NCBI GenBank assembly: GCA_015657635.1
Contig: JACDQM010000027.1
Location: 31,312 to 95,311 of the forward strand
DNA length: 64,000 nucleotides
Source of the DNA: Roseateles sp.
GTDB lineage: Bacteria; Pseudomonadota; Gammaproteobacteria; Burkholderiales; Burkholderiaceae_C
Direction of reading: 5' to 3'
The notes beneath the pieces were generated by a model, which made no database searches, was not told where the DNA came from, and worked only from the letters and a program-made list of their open reading frames with translations. Made by a program: the position numbers and the translations under genes. Shown here in pieces: positions 40,861 through 49,068 of the stretch (positions are counted from its first letter, which is position 1; the number at the start of each line of letters is the position of its first letter).

Positions 40861-40937
40861 GGGCCGTTAGCTCAGTTGGTTAGAGCAGAGGACTCATAAT
40901 CCTTTGGTCACAGGTTCAAGTCCTGTACGGCCTACCA
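40861..40937 (+). tRNA. tRNA with CAU anticodon (Ile2 or elongator Met)
   Basis: The 77-base gene starts GGGCCGTTAGCTCAG and ends with GGTTCAAGTCCTG, ACGGCCT, A and an encoded CCA. The acceptor pairs GGGCCGT with ACGGCCT (one G-U). The loop CTCATAA gives anticodon CAT. The D and T arms resemble the lysidine-modified tRNA-Ile2 more than elongator Met, so either name is possible. Accessory DNA begins immediately after it, so its 3' end is a probable integration site. Confidence 0.93.
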
Positions 40938-40990
40938 GTTTTAAAAGGGTTTACGCAATAGTGCTCACTCACTTTCCCGAACTATTTTTT

Positions 40991-41012
40991 TCTGGTGCCA
41001 GTCTGGTGCCAG
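40991..41012 (+). repeat. Tandem 11-base repeat next to the tRNA 3' end
   Basis: TCTGGTGCCAG occurs twice in direct tandem, 53 bases after the tRNA gene. The surrounding 214 bases up to the mobC-like gene hold no gene. The repeat may be recombinase- or relaxosome-binding DNA of the integrated element. Confidence 0.5.
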
Positions 41013-41151
41013 TTTTGGGTCGATTGCCCTCCGCGTGATCCGCCGTAGTTTTCCGGCCCCTGGATTTCCCTTTCGGCTGAGCTTGGCATCGCTGAATTTG
41101 AGCGAAAACCCATCTCGCGGCCTGACCTGAAGCCGATGCACATTGGTGCTC

Positions 41152-41763
41152 ATGGCCAAAGCGACCAGGACCCTCCCCGCTGCCGACGATGCGTGTCGCT
41201 CGACAGGTCGTCGTGAGCGCGTGAGCATTGATCTGCGTGGTCATGGTGCGGCGTTGAATGCACTCGCGCAGTCCATGCAAATGCCGGTGTCAGCCTTGGT
41301 GAGAAAGATCCTCGGCGAATGGATGCATGCTCGTACTTTCGTTGACCAATCGAATGTTGCTGGTACTGTTCCGCCTCGGTCGAATGACGCCATCACCAAG
41401 GTGACCTTGCGCATGCCTGCGCGCTACGCTGTTGAGCTGGCATACGCAGCGCGTGCAGCTGAGCTTTCTCAAGGAATCTACGTGGTGCGGTTGCTTGATG
41501 GTCAGCCGCCTGCCCCTGTGGCACTTGACCAGCATGAAAACCGGCTTGCACTCGTGCGATCCACCGCCATGCTTGCGGCTTTGTCCAGCGACCTGCATGC
41601 GCTCCTGCGGGCCATGCGCCAGGCCTCGCTGCCCGATGCGGCTGCGTGCAAGACCGCCGTGGCTGAGGTGTCCGATGCGGTGCACCTGCATCTTGTTGCA
41701 GTTGCGCCGTTGATGGCAGCAATTGCGCCTTCGCGGCGCGCAGCTGCTTCCGATCCCTTGTAG
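41152..41763 (+). CDS. MobC-like mobilisation accessory protein
   Basis: The 203-residue protein lies 21 bases upstream of a relaxase gene. Its N-terminal half is basic and looks like a ribbon-helix-helix DNA-binding region (RRERVSIDLRGHGAALNAL, QMPVSALVRKILGEWM). A second such segment may follow (KVTLRMPARYAVELAYAAR). The role in nicking at oriT is inferred from position and fold style; no clear family signature is visible. ATG 41152 is preferred over TTG 41143. GC content is lower than in the upstream core genes. Confidence 0.6.
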   Translation: MAKATRTLPAADDACRSTGRRERVSIDLRGHGAALNALAQSMQMPVSALVRKILGEWMHARTFVDQSNVAGTVPPRSNDAITKVTLRMPARYAVELAYAARAAELSQGIYVVRLLDGQPPAPVALDQHENRLALVRSTAMLAALSSDLHALLRAMRQASLPDAAACKTAVAEVSDAVHLHLVAVAPLMAAIAPSRRAAASDPL

Positions 41764-41784
41764 TAGTCGAACGGCAGGGCGCAC

Positions 41785-42777
41785 ATGAACCTGGGCTCTA
41801 CGGTCGATGGCGTGCTGGTGCAATGGGGTGAGCGCTTGTTCTATCCCGGCAATCGCAGGGTCAGTGTGGCGCCTCAGCCGCGACTGGATACGCTGATGCG
41901 TCGCCAGGCCGCCGTCATCCGCAGGCGCATCGCATCCACCGTCGCCAGGCGAGCCCCGCAGGTCATGGTCAAGGTCACCGGGGGAGGGCGCGGCATGGGC
42001 GCTATCGCGGCCCATTTCCGCTATATCAGCAAGAACGGGCGTCTTGCCTTCGAGGACGACCGCGGCGTCATCCATCAAGACAAGGAAGCGCTGCACGACC
42101 TGGCAGAGCAATGGCGCCTGGGCGGCTCATTGATCGGCGAGACCAGCCCCCGGCGCGAGGCCTTCAATCTGATGCTGTCGATGCCACGTGGCACTGATGC
42201 GCAAATCGTCTTGCGGTCTGCCCGCGAGTTCGCCCAGATCGAGCTGAAGGACCATCGCTATGTGATGGTGCTGCACGAGCACCAGGAGAACCCGCACGTG
42301 CACTTGAGCGTAAGGGCCGAGTCCATGAACGGCCAGCGCCTGAATCCGCGCAAGGCTGACCTGCAGCGCTGGCGTGAGTCCTTCGCTGAGCGGCTGCGGG
42401 GCTATGGCGTTGAGGCTGAAGCCACGCGCCAGGCCACGCGAGGGGAGGGCCGTCGCTATGAGAACCTGTGGCAACGCAAAGCCCGGGAGGAGGGGCGCCT
42501 GCGCCATGACGCCGACCCGGCGAGGTCAGGCGATGCCTACCGACGCAACCGCACCGGCGCGCTGCTGGCCTGGGCTCGCATCGTGGAGGCACTCGACGCA
42601 TCAGACCAGGCCGGGGATCGTGAGCTGGCGCAGCACATCCGCAGCTTTGTGCGCGACAGTGCTTTCGTGAAGGAGTATCGACGGCAGAAGGCGCGCGAAG
42701 TGCCGACGCGCCCGCGTGAGCGCGACGTTAGCCCGGTCCTTGCCAGGGAGAGGTCGGTGTCTGAGATCGAGCGGTGA
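41785..42777 (+). CDS. Relaxase/mobilisation nuclease (VirD2-like)
   Basis: The 330-residue protein has the relaxase histidine triad in VMVLHEHQENPHVHLSVR (about residues 166-183). A segment near residue 80 (AIAAHFRYISKNGRLAFEDD) is typical of VirD2/MobP-type enzymes. It should nick oriT and lead the strand during conjugative transfer. The C-terminal third is short and Arg-rich with no helicase or primase domain. No type IV secretion genes are in the window, so the element would be mobilisable rather than self-transmissible. Confidence 0.85.
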   Translation: MNLGSTVDGVLVQWGERLFYPGNRRVSVAPQPRLDTLMRRQAAVIRRRIASTVARRAPQVMVKVTGGGRGMGAIAAHFRYISKNGRLAFEDDRGVIHQDKEALHDLAEQWRLGGSLIGETSPRREAFNLMLSMPRGTDAQIVLRSAREFAQIELKDHRYVMVLHEHQENPHVHLSVRAESMNGQRLNPRKADLQRWRESFAERLRGYGVEAEATRQATRGEGRRYENLWQRKAREEGRLRHDADPARSGDAYRRNRTGALLAWARIVEALDASDQAGDRELAQHIRSFVRDSAFVKEYRRQKAREVPTRPRERDVSPVLARERSVSEIER

Positions 42778-42874
42778 TTGCCGGAGGCGGACCATCGGCC
42801 GTTCGATGCCGCTCGACGCTCTGGATTGCCTTGACCAGCGGCCGGCTCAGGCCGGGTGAGCTACCCTTTGGGCG

Positions 42875-43765
42875 ATGCAAACTGCCCCCAATGTTTCGAT
42901 CTCTCGCGCCGCCGGCTGGATGGCCGGGTGGCTGACTCTGATGGTCGTGATCGCTGTTGCGGGTCGCGAGGCGTCGCGCGAGTTGTCGGTGTTCCAGATC
43001 ATGCTGCTGCGATCCACCCTTGGCTTGGCGATGCTCTGGCCGCTGGTGCGCGCGGCGGGTGGACTGACTGCAATGAAGACTGGTCGGCTGCCGCAGCATG
43101 TGCTGCGCAACGCAGTCCACTATGCAGCGCAGTACGGATGGTTCGTGGCCTTGACCTTGATCCCGCTCGCTCAGGTGGTGTCGATCGAGTTCACCATGCC
43201 GATCTGGTCGGCTGCCCTGGCGGTGGCCTTTCTGGGCGAACGCATGAGCGGTCGGAAATGGTTCGCTGTGCTGCTGGGTTTGGTGGGTGTGGCGGTGATT
43301 GTTCGACCACAAGCGGGTCAAATCGATGCCGGTCAGTTGGTCGCGCTGGCTTCTGCGCTGGGGTTCGCGGTGTCGATCGTGTTGGTGAAGTCACTCACCC
43401 GCACCGAAGCGGCCGTGGTTATCAGCTTCTGGATGCTGGTGGTGCAGAGTGCGATTGGGTTCGTTCCGGCCCTCATGGTCTGGCAATGGCCATCGCTGTC
43501 CACCTGGGGATGGGTGGTAGTGGTGGCTTTCTGCGGGACCTACTCACACTACTGCTTCGCCAGGGCGATGCAGCATGCGGACGCAACAGTTGTCGTGCCC
43601 ATGGACTTCCTGCGAGTTCCGCTGACCGCGCTCGTGGGCTGGCTCGTCTACTCGGAACGGGTGGACCTCTTCACGGCGGTGGGCGTTGGCTTGATCCTGG
43701 CCGGAAACGTGCTCAACCTGATCCGTGTGCCGTCTGGCGGTTGGCGGGCTCGGAAAAAGGTCTAG
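42875..43765 (+). CDS. EamA/DMT-family transporter
   Basis: The 296-residue inner-membrane protein has about ten hydrophobic helices in two EamA repeats (about 15-145 and 160-290). Landmarks include QIMLLRSTLGLAMLWPL, VSIEFTMPIWSAALAVAFLGE with the conserved xGE end, and VVPMDFLRVPLTALVGWLVYSE. It probably exports a small metabolite; the substrate is unknown. It is the last gene of the + strand group behind the relaxase. Confidence 0.88.
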   Translation: MQTAPNVSISRAAGWMAGWLTLMVVIAVAGREASRELSVFQIMLLRSTLGLAMLWPLVRAAGGLTAMKTGRLPQHVLRNAVHYAAQYGWFVALTLIPLAQVVSIEFTMPIWSAALAVAFLGERMSGRKWFAVLLGLVGVAVIVRPQAGQIDAGQLVALASALGFAVSIVLVKSLTRTEAAVVISFWMLVVQSAIGFVPALMVWQWPSLSTWGWVVVVAFCGTYSHYCFARAMQHADATVVVPMDFLRVPLTALVGWLVYSERVDLFTAVGVGLILAGNVLNLIRVPSGGWRARKKV

Positions 43766-44471
43766 AGGGCTTTCCAAGCGTAGGTTTGGCCAGAATAGTG
43801 TGCTGGGCAGGAGACGCTGAAAATGGACGCCAGCTATGCTGCGATTGCTGCCCGCCACCGCAACGATTTGACTAAGCGATCTGAAATTACGCTGACTGGC
43901 ACTAGCCGATCGTGGGCCCGCGTGACCGCAGGACGCACGCTAGTTTGCGGAACGGAGAACAGCGGCCGTGAGTCCTGGATGTGCCCTTCGGTGTCGTACC
44001 ACGGACAACTTTTTTCTGACCTGGACAGCAAGTGCAGACCAAAAGGGGACCTTGTGTGAGGCTAACTCTGTCGTTCTGCTTCCAATTGACGATTGGTCTG
44101 CGCCGCGAGGTGTGCAAGTACTTTGGGCAGAAGCCAGTGCCGGCGTTGAAGCACCCGTTGCGCCTGGTCGCAAGGCCAGACGTGTCAGATAAAGCAGGCG
44201 CCCGTCTTCAGGCAATGGAGCATCACTTAGACAAACCCCATCGTGGCGTCAAGGTAGACGGAATTTCCACTAGCAAAGAAGGCTCTGAACAAAGCGGTAC
44301 GAGGCCGGGTCGTGAGGACCGGTATGGGATGCAAGGCGCAGTTAACTGCCAATGGCCTAAGCTAAAGGTGCAACGCCGTAGTCGCGAGAGTCCGTGCGAT
44401 CGCGGACCGTGTTGACTTGTGCAGAGCTTCCCTAGCGTTCCAGAGGCGGTCGAACCTGCCTGAATTGAGCG
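43766..44471 (+). other. Gene-poor stretch, no supported gene
   Basis: About 700 bases contain only short open frames on both strands without ribosome sites, recognisable motifs or membrane segments. A single GTTAGAT core at 44469-44475 resembles half of an integron attC site, but no partner half was found. Confidence 0.5.
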
Positions 44472-44912
44472 TTAGATGTAGAACCCCCAAGCGGCGGCAC
44501 AGAGGATGAGCACTAGGAGAATCCACCGCCCAATGCCGCTCTGCGATTTGGCGTGCAGTTGAAATTCCTTGGCTGGGCCGCTCCGCATTGGAACAGTGCC
44601 TGCGGCAGGTGCTCTGTGGCGATTAGCACTTGGCGCTGTAGCCGCAGCTTTGTTCGCTGAAGCCTCCTTTGCCGGCGTGCGCGCGCTCAGCAATGTCCTC
44701 TTGGGCAGAGGCTCTTTCCCGATGAGGAGCAGGCCCATGCCCAGCCCCATCAAAGTTGAGATCGCATCCAAAATGGCGTAGCTCGGTTTCCCAGCAGCGA
44801 AAGCAAAGAACAAGACACCCAGTGCCGTCAGCCAGGTCAATAGCCGACTCTTGGTGAGTAGGGCAATGCCTAAAACCGCGAATAGATGTAGTGAAGCAAT
44901 AGTCGTTGCCAT
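44472..44912 (-). CDS. Hypothetical membrane protein
   Basis: The 146-residue product has two or three hydrophobic helices in its first 65 residues (LHLFAVLGIALLT, LTWLTALGVLFFAFAAG, LMGLGMGLLLIG). A Lys/Ala/Pro-rich loop of about 55 residues follows, then a final helix (IGRWILLVLILCAAAWGF). I do not recognise the family. It stands alone in the accessory region. Confidence 0.55.
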   Translation of the reverse strand: MATTIASLHLFAVLGIALLTKSRLLTWLTALGVLFFAFAAGKPSYAILDAISTLMGLGMGLLLIGKEPLPKRTLLSARTPAKEASANKAAATAPSANRHRAPAAGTVPMRSGPAKEFQLHAKSQSGIGRWILLVLILCAAAWGFYI

Positions 44913-45333
44913 GTCGTCAGCCCATCTCGAAATGTGCAGTTATTGGAAGGCGGTTGCGCGCGCCACCTCACGTCAGGCTCTGGATGCGCTCCAAAGACGC
45001 CTTTCTCGAGCGAGTTCGCAGGCGGATTTGAAGTTCATGCTTTGTGTTGTGGGGTAGCAGAGCTTACCCACAACGGCTTCAAGTTCATCTGCCCCTCGGC
45101 ACTTGAATCGCTCCGGGTTTCCTAGGTTCCATGAGTCGCTGGGAAGAACATCGGTCGAACTCTACCGACTGCATTGCAGCGGATGCAGTCCTTCACTTTG
45201 CTGAACTAGGCGCCAGAAAGCAGCCTTTCACCTCTCAAATGGGCGAAGCGACGCGCAGCGCGCGGAGCGTCTTCACCCTTGCAATGCTGGTATGAGCTCA
45301 TTGCTTGGGGTCAGTACGGCCAACCCTCGCTTA
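44913..45333. other. Intergenic stretch, no supported gene
   Basis: About 420 bases between two minus-strand genes show no convincing coding frame, tRNA or strong hairpin. It probably holds the promoter of the 44472-44912 gene and the 3' end of the DUF2779 transcript. Confidence 0.5.
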
Positions 45334-47304
45334 TCAAGCTTCTTCGTCTATGCGCTCGCTGTCGAACCGCCAAGCCTGAACAGCCATGACCATTGCCAGA
45401 GTGTCCAACTCGCAGTACCTCAGCAATGCCTGTTCGATCGCCTCACTTATCGCCGGTGCCAGTTCTTCTTGCTGCAGTCGCGCGTAGGCAGCCATTGCTG
45501 CACCACCATCCTTCAAACCACTCTGCGTCTCATCGCCCAGTTCCGCCTGCTGCTCCTCCGAGAGATCGGCAAACACAGCGGGTAGCAGGCCATATGGATC
45601 CAGTGGCTGGCCCTGCGCATCGGGGACCCACCAGGCGACGGGCTCCTTCAGATTAAGGCTGGGCATCGCTGTCGTGCCATACACCGCCTGGCTGTAGGTT
45701 TGCCGCAGAAACTGGCTGTTGCGCATCAGCGCGGGAAGCACCTTCTTGAGCGAACTGCTTCCCCGCGTTCCTGGAGCGTAGAAGTGGCGCTGCGATAGTT
45801 CGCAGAGGTCGACCATATTGCGAGCGCCGGCAACGCCACCCGATTGGTGTGTGACGAGTTCGATGAATGCGACGAGATCCTGATCTCCCGGCAAGCCATC
45901 TTCGATGAGCCGATCGCGCAAACTGCTGAGCACGTTGTTCTCGTGATGGCTCCACCTGAACACGGTGCCCGTATTCGCATCCAGCGCCGCCTTCAGGGCG
46001 CGCAGAAACGACCGCGTGGGATCAACGCCGGGGCGGGCTTCAAGAAACTGCGTCTGGTGATGCACGCGACCATCGTCATGCATCACGTGATGGCTGAACT
46101 GAAAGGCAATGACCTCATATGGCCGCCGACCGGCCTGATATGGGATCGGGACCATGGCCGTCTCGAAGTCTACGAAGTTCAGCGGGTAGCGCCAGGTGCT
46201 CATTTCTCGCCGCAAGCCAGCGGCGTCGATCCAGAGCGGATGGTCGATGCACTGCATCCATTGCCGCTGCGCCATGCTGAGTCCTTCAATGCCGGGCTCT
46301 GCATTGACGAGGCCAAGATCCTCCTCGGTCAACTGACTGAGCTTGTACCGTCCCTCTGCAAGCCACTTGCCCTTGCGTCGGCTGTTCCAAAGGTGAAGCA
46401 CCAGAGGGGCTTCGAAGTCGTGGCGCGTCCATCCCAGCGCAACTGCCCAACATTCGTGGAATCCGCTCCGCAACTCGCCACTCACGGGAACCTGCGCCGT
46501 CTTGAACTCGCATTGCGCACAGGCAATGCCTGGGATGCCTGGCACGCGGACTTCCCCGCGCCCTGCCCTTGCCAATAGATCGATGGCCAGAGGGAATGGC
46601 AGCTCTTGATGCCCGACCTGAAGCGTTCCAGCTTGGATCTCGGCCACTTGCGAGGCCACCGGAATCTGGCAAAGCAGAGGTGCACCCAAGCGCTCAGCCG
46701 TGCCGGGCGAGATGTCGACGGCAACCCCTCTCCCAACGCGCCTGACCTTGAACGCCTGGCCAAGGCCATCGACGGTTGCAGCGGCTTCCTTGTCTGCCAG
46801 CATCAGCCAGGGCCTGACTTCAAGATCCGGCAACGCACTGCTCACCACGTGCTGCTGAAAGGCCACGTCGAGCAGGTACGGCAACCAGGCGCTCTTGATG
46901 CCACCCTTGGCCGCGTGAAAGTCGCCGTCTTTCGAAGCGCTGTAGCTCTTGGCCTTAACCTCGATGAGATCAACCATACTGCCCTGTTTTCGCAGGATGT
47001 CGACACGAACCAGCTTGCCTTCGTGAACCAGTGTGGCCTCGTAGATCACCACGTTCTCTTGCTTCAGCAGCTCGTGCGTTCGCGCCAGCTGTTCGTCCGC
47101 GCTCTCGGCATCGATCATGGTTCCGCCCGGCACCATCAAGCAGGCCAGCGCACCGACCTGGAAGCCGCCTTCGGCCAGGGCAGCCAGGAAGCTGTCTTCC
47201 GTCCGTGCATTGAAGTAGGCAGGATCCCCTGTGTAGTGAAGCTTTGTCGCGCATTCGGTGGCCAGCTTGAAGCGGCTCTTGGTCAGATATCGATGGGTCG
47301 CCAT
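45334..47304 (-). CDS. DUF2779 protein with PD-(D/E)XK and exonuclease-like domains
   Basis: The 656-residue protein starts LTKSRFKLATECATKLHY, as in DUF2779 proteins. A Cas4/RecB-like PD-(D/E)XK nuclease region follows at about 90-130 (LVRVDIL then DLIEVKAKS). The C-terminal half has NFVDFETAMVPIPYQAGRRP near residue 370, matching the RNase H/DEDD-like exonuclease part, and a late Cys-rich C-x2-C segment (IACAQCEF) is seen near 260. Similar proteins occur in defence islands. It is the last gene of a minus-strand operon, 32 bases after the WYL gene, with GGAG about 11 bases upstream of ATG. Confidence 0.85.
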   Translation of the reverse strand: MATHRYLTKSRFKLATECATKLHYTGDPAYFNARTEDSFLAALAEGGFQVGALACLMVPGGTMIDAESADEQLARTHELLKQENVVIYEATLVHEGKLVRVDILRKQGSMVDLIEVKAKSYSASKDGDFHAAKGGIKSAWLPYLLDVAFQQHVVSSALPDLEVRPWLMLADKEAAATVDGLGQAFKVRRVGRGVAVDISPGTAERLGAPLLCQIPVASQVAEIQAGTLQVGHQELPFPLAIDLLARAGRGEVRVPGIPGIACAQCEFKTAQVPVSGELRSGFHECWAVALGWTRHDFEAPLVLHLWNSRRKGKWLAEGRYKLSQLTEEDLGLVNAEPGIEGLSMAQRQWMQCIDHPLWIDAAGLRREMSTWRYPLNFVDFETAMVPIPYQAGRRPYEVIAFQFSHHVMHDDGRVHHQTQFLEARPGVDPTRSFLRALKAALDANTGTVFRWSHHENNVLSSLRDRLIEDGLPGDQDLVAFIELVTHQSGGVAGARNMVDLCELSQRHFYAPGTRGSSSLKKVLPALMRNSQFLRQTYSQAVYGTTAMPSLNLKEPVAWWVPDAQGQPLDPYGLLPAVFADLSEEQQAELGDETQSGLKDGGAAMAAYARLQQEELAPAISEAIEQALLRYCELDTLAMVMAVQAWRFDSERIDEEA

Positions 47305-47336
47305 GAATGATGGGCTCCATGCTGCGGCCGAGCAGC

Positions 47337-48392
47337 CTAGGTTGAGGTCCGGGCCTGATGCCGCGCAGCGGCTGTCTCGAGCGTTCGCCGCATCTCGTCG
47401 CGAAGCGAGCTCGGCGCTACCACCTCAAGCTCGGCGATGTGCGCCAGCAGCCACCAACGCAACTCCCAACTCGGGCGCAGGTGCGCTGTAATCTCGTAGC
47501 GCCCGTCAGCAAGCGGTGTGGAGCACTGATCCGCAGACAAGGGCGACTCTTCCAGCAATCCCGCCAACACAGCATCGCAATGCAGGCACAGGTCGATGGC
47601 CTCTTCTTCCTGCCCGGCGCCAAACTGGCCAGCGCTTTGCGCCATGGCACTTGCCATATCGACACCTGGCGGCACGGCGCTCGCCTTGGGGAGCATGCTC
47701 GCGGACTCGATCCTGTGCAGCGCGAAGTGACGCGCTGCGCCTGATCGATCGGCGTCACTCAGGGCTACTAGGTAAACCGCCTGACCGCGCAAGAGCAAGC
47801 CCAACGGGTGAACGAGGTACGGCGCTGTTCCCGAACTTCCAGCCTTGCGGTAGTCAAGCCGCAGCTGCCGATCGCTCAGAAGTGCTTCCGACAATTCGGC
47901 GAGCACGCTGACGGGAGGCAGCCGCGGCGCAAGCGTACTCAGACCCGGCGCCACAACATGGACCTTGCCGGGCCAATGCTTGGCACCGCTGAGCGGCCCC
48001 AGCTTGTCCAACGTGCCGCGGGCCTGCGTAAACAGTTCATTGAGGCTGGCGCTCCAGGTGGCGGGCAAGGCCAGCTGAAGGTGCTTTTCGAGCAATACCA
48101 AGCCCAGTGCTTCTGGCGTGGACATGCCTAGCACCGAGTCACGTGCGCTGGCTGAGCGCCAACGCCAGCCATGAGGTTTGCTGCGTTCGTCGCATTCCAA
48201 TGCGAAGTGTCGCTGCAGCAACCTGAGGTCGCGTTGAACAGTGCGAGTGTCCACGGTCAGCCCTCGACGGGCCAACTCGACTTGGAGCTCAGCTGGCGAC
48301 GTCAATTGTCCCGATGGAATTGCACTCAGCAGTTCAACAAGTCGACTCAGTGACTGTGAACTGCTCTTAGCCGGCATAACAGTTCCACTCAA
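47337..48392 (-). CDS. WYL-domain transcriptional regulator
   Basis: The 351-residue protein has an N-terminal DeoR-type winged helix (SLSRLVELLSAIP, TVDTRTVQRDLRLLQRHF). The WYL domain (about 170-260) shows LRLDYRKAGSS, LVHPLGLLLRGQAVYLVAL and ARHFALHRIESA. A C-terminal WCX-like domain follows. WYL proteins sense nucleic-acid ligands or nucleotides and often control phage defence genes. The start overlaps the PD-(D/E)XK stop by 4 bases. It probably regulates this operon. Confidence 0.9.
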   Translation of the reverse strand: MSGTVMPAKSSSQSLSRLVELLSAIPSGQLTSPAELQVELARRGLTVDTRTVQRDLRLLQRHFALECDERSKPHGWRWRSASARDSVLGMSTPEALGLVLLEKHLQLALPATWSASLNELFTQARGTLDKLGPLSGAKHWPGKVHVVAPGLSTLAPRLPPVSVLAELSEALLSDRQLRLDYRKAGSSGTAPYLVHPLGLLLRGQAVYLVALSDADRSGAARHFALHRIESASMLPKASAVPPGVDMASAMAQSAGQFGAGQEEEAIDLCLHCDAVLAGLLEESPLSADQCSTPLADGRYEITAHLRPSWELRWWLLAHIAELEVVAPSSLRDEMRRTLETAAARHQARTST

Positions 48393-49051
48393 GGATGATG
48401 ACTAACCGATACCTGATATCCACCACCAAAGTCGCTAACAGTCCACACCCAAACGCCCGTCCTGCGGCCCCGCTTCGCAAGAGAGGCAGTCGCTGGTGTC
48501 CCTGCCGACCAGGTCTGGGGAACTTGATACCCAACGTCCTTCACATCCTCACTGGTATCAAGCAGAACGAAGTGACACTCGACATTCGGATTACTCGTCT
48601 TTATTAGGTTCAGCTTATGGATATCGGCAAGGTACGCGCTTCTCTGACCCGCATTCCTAGAGGGCGAACTCTTGATTTCAATGGCCACTTCAAGGTCAAG
48701 AACATCTAGCGTACGAACGATGTCTTGTGGCCCATGCGGGTAGCAAGTCAGATTTACCCGAGCGCCAAGTACAACGACATCGATGGCTTGCCTCGGGCCG
48801 AGCACGCTGCTGCAACCAACCTCAGGCTGAGTCCGCTCCATATCGCCGCTTCGCACATGACTGAAGCCCTTTGGCATCTTCGGGCTCAAAGGCTTTACTG
48901 TCGCCATTGACATCTTTCTGGTCAGCTTGCCTTGAATCAAGGAAATTAGGCGTCCCTGCCAAGCCTGTTCTCTCAACAGCAATAGCGGATTGGAAATGTA
49001 CGTGCCCAAGAGTTCATCTATGGCTTCTGCCGCGGCAACGTTCGCTTTCAT
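48389..49051 (-). CDS. PD-(D/E)XK nuclease-like protein
   Basis: The 220-residue product has a restriction-nuclease-like core: GPRQAIDVVVLG (Asp near residue 90), then DLEVAIEIKSSPSRN (ExK near residue 125), then LADIHKLNLIK. This is the layout of Hjc/RecB-like folds, but I cannot assign a family. It lies 17 bases after the large unknown ORF and overlaps the WYL gene by 4 bases. Function in DNA cleavage is inferred from the motif and context only. Confidence 0.65.
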   Translation of the reverse strand: MKANVAAAEAIDELLGTYISNPLLLLREQAWQGRLISLIQGKLTRKMSMATVKPLSPKMPKGFSHVRSGDMERTQPEVGCSSVLGPRQAIDVVVLGARVNLTCYPHGPQDIVRTLDVLDLEVAIEIKSSPSRNAGQRSAYLADIHKLNLIKTSNPNVECHFVLLDTSEDVKDVGYQVPQTWSAGTPATASLAKRGRRTGVWVWTVSDFGGGYQVSVSHHP

Positions 49052-49068
49052 GCTCTCCCCGAGTCAGT

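Noticed and set aside
44466..44475. Integron attC site (core GCGTTAGATG)
   Set aside because: Only one half-site is seen; no matching RYYYAAC core or paired stem was found upstream, and no integron integrase is present.
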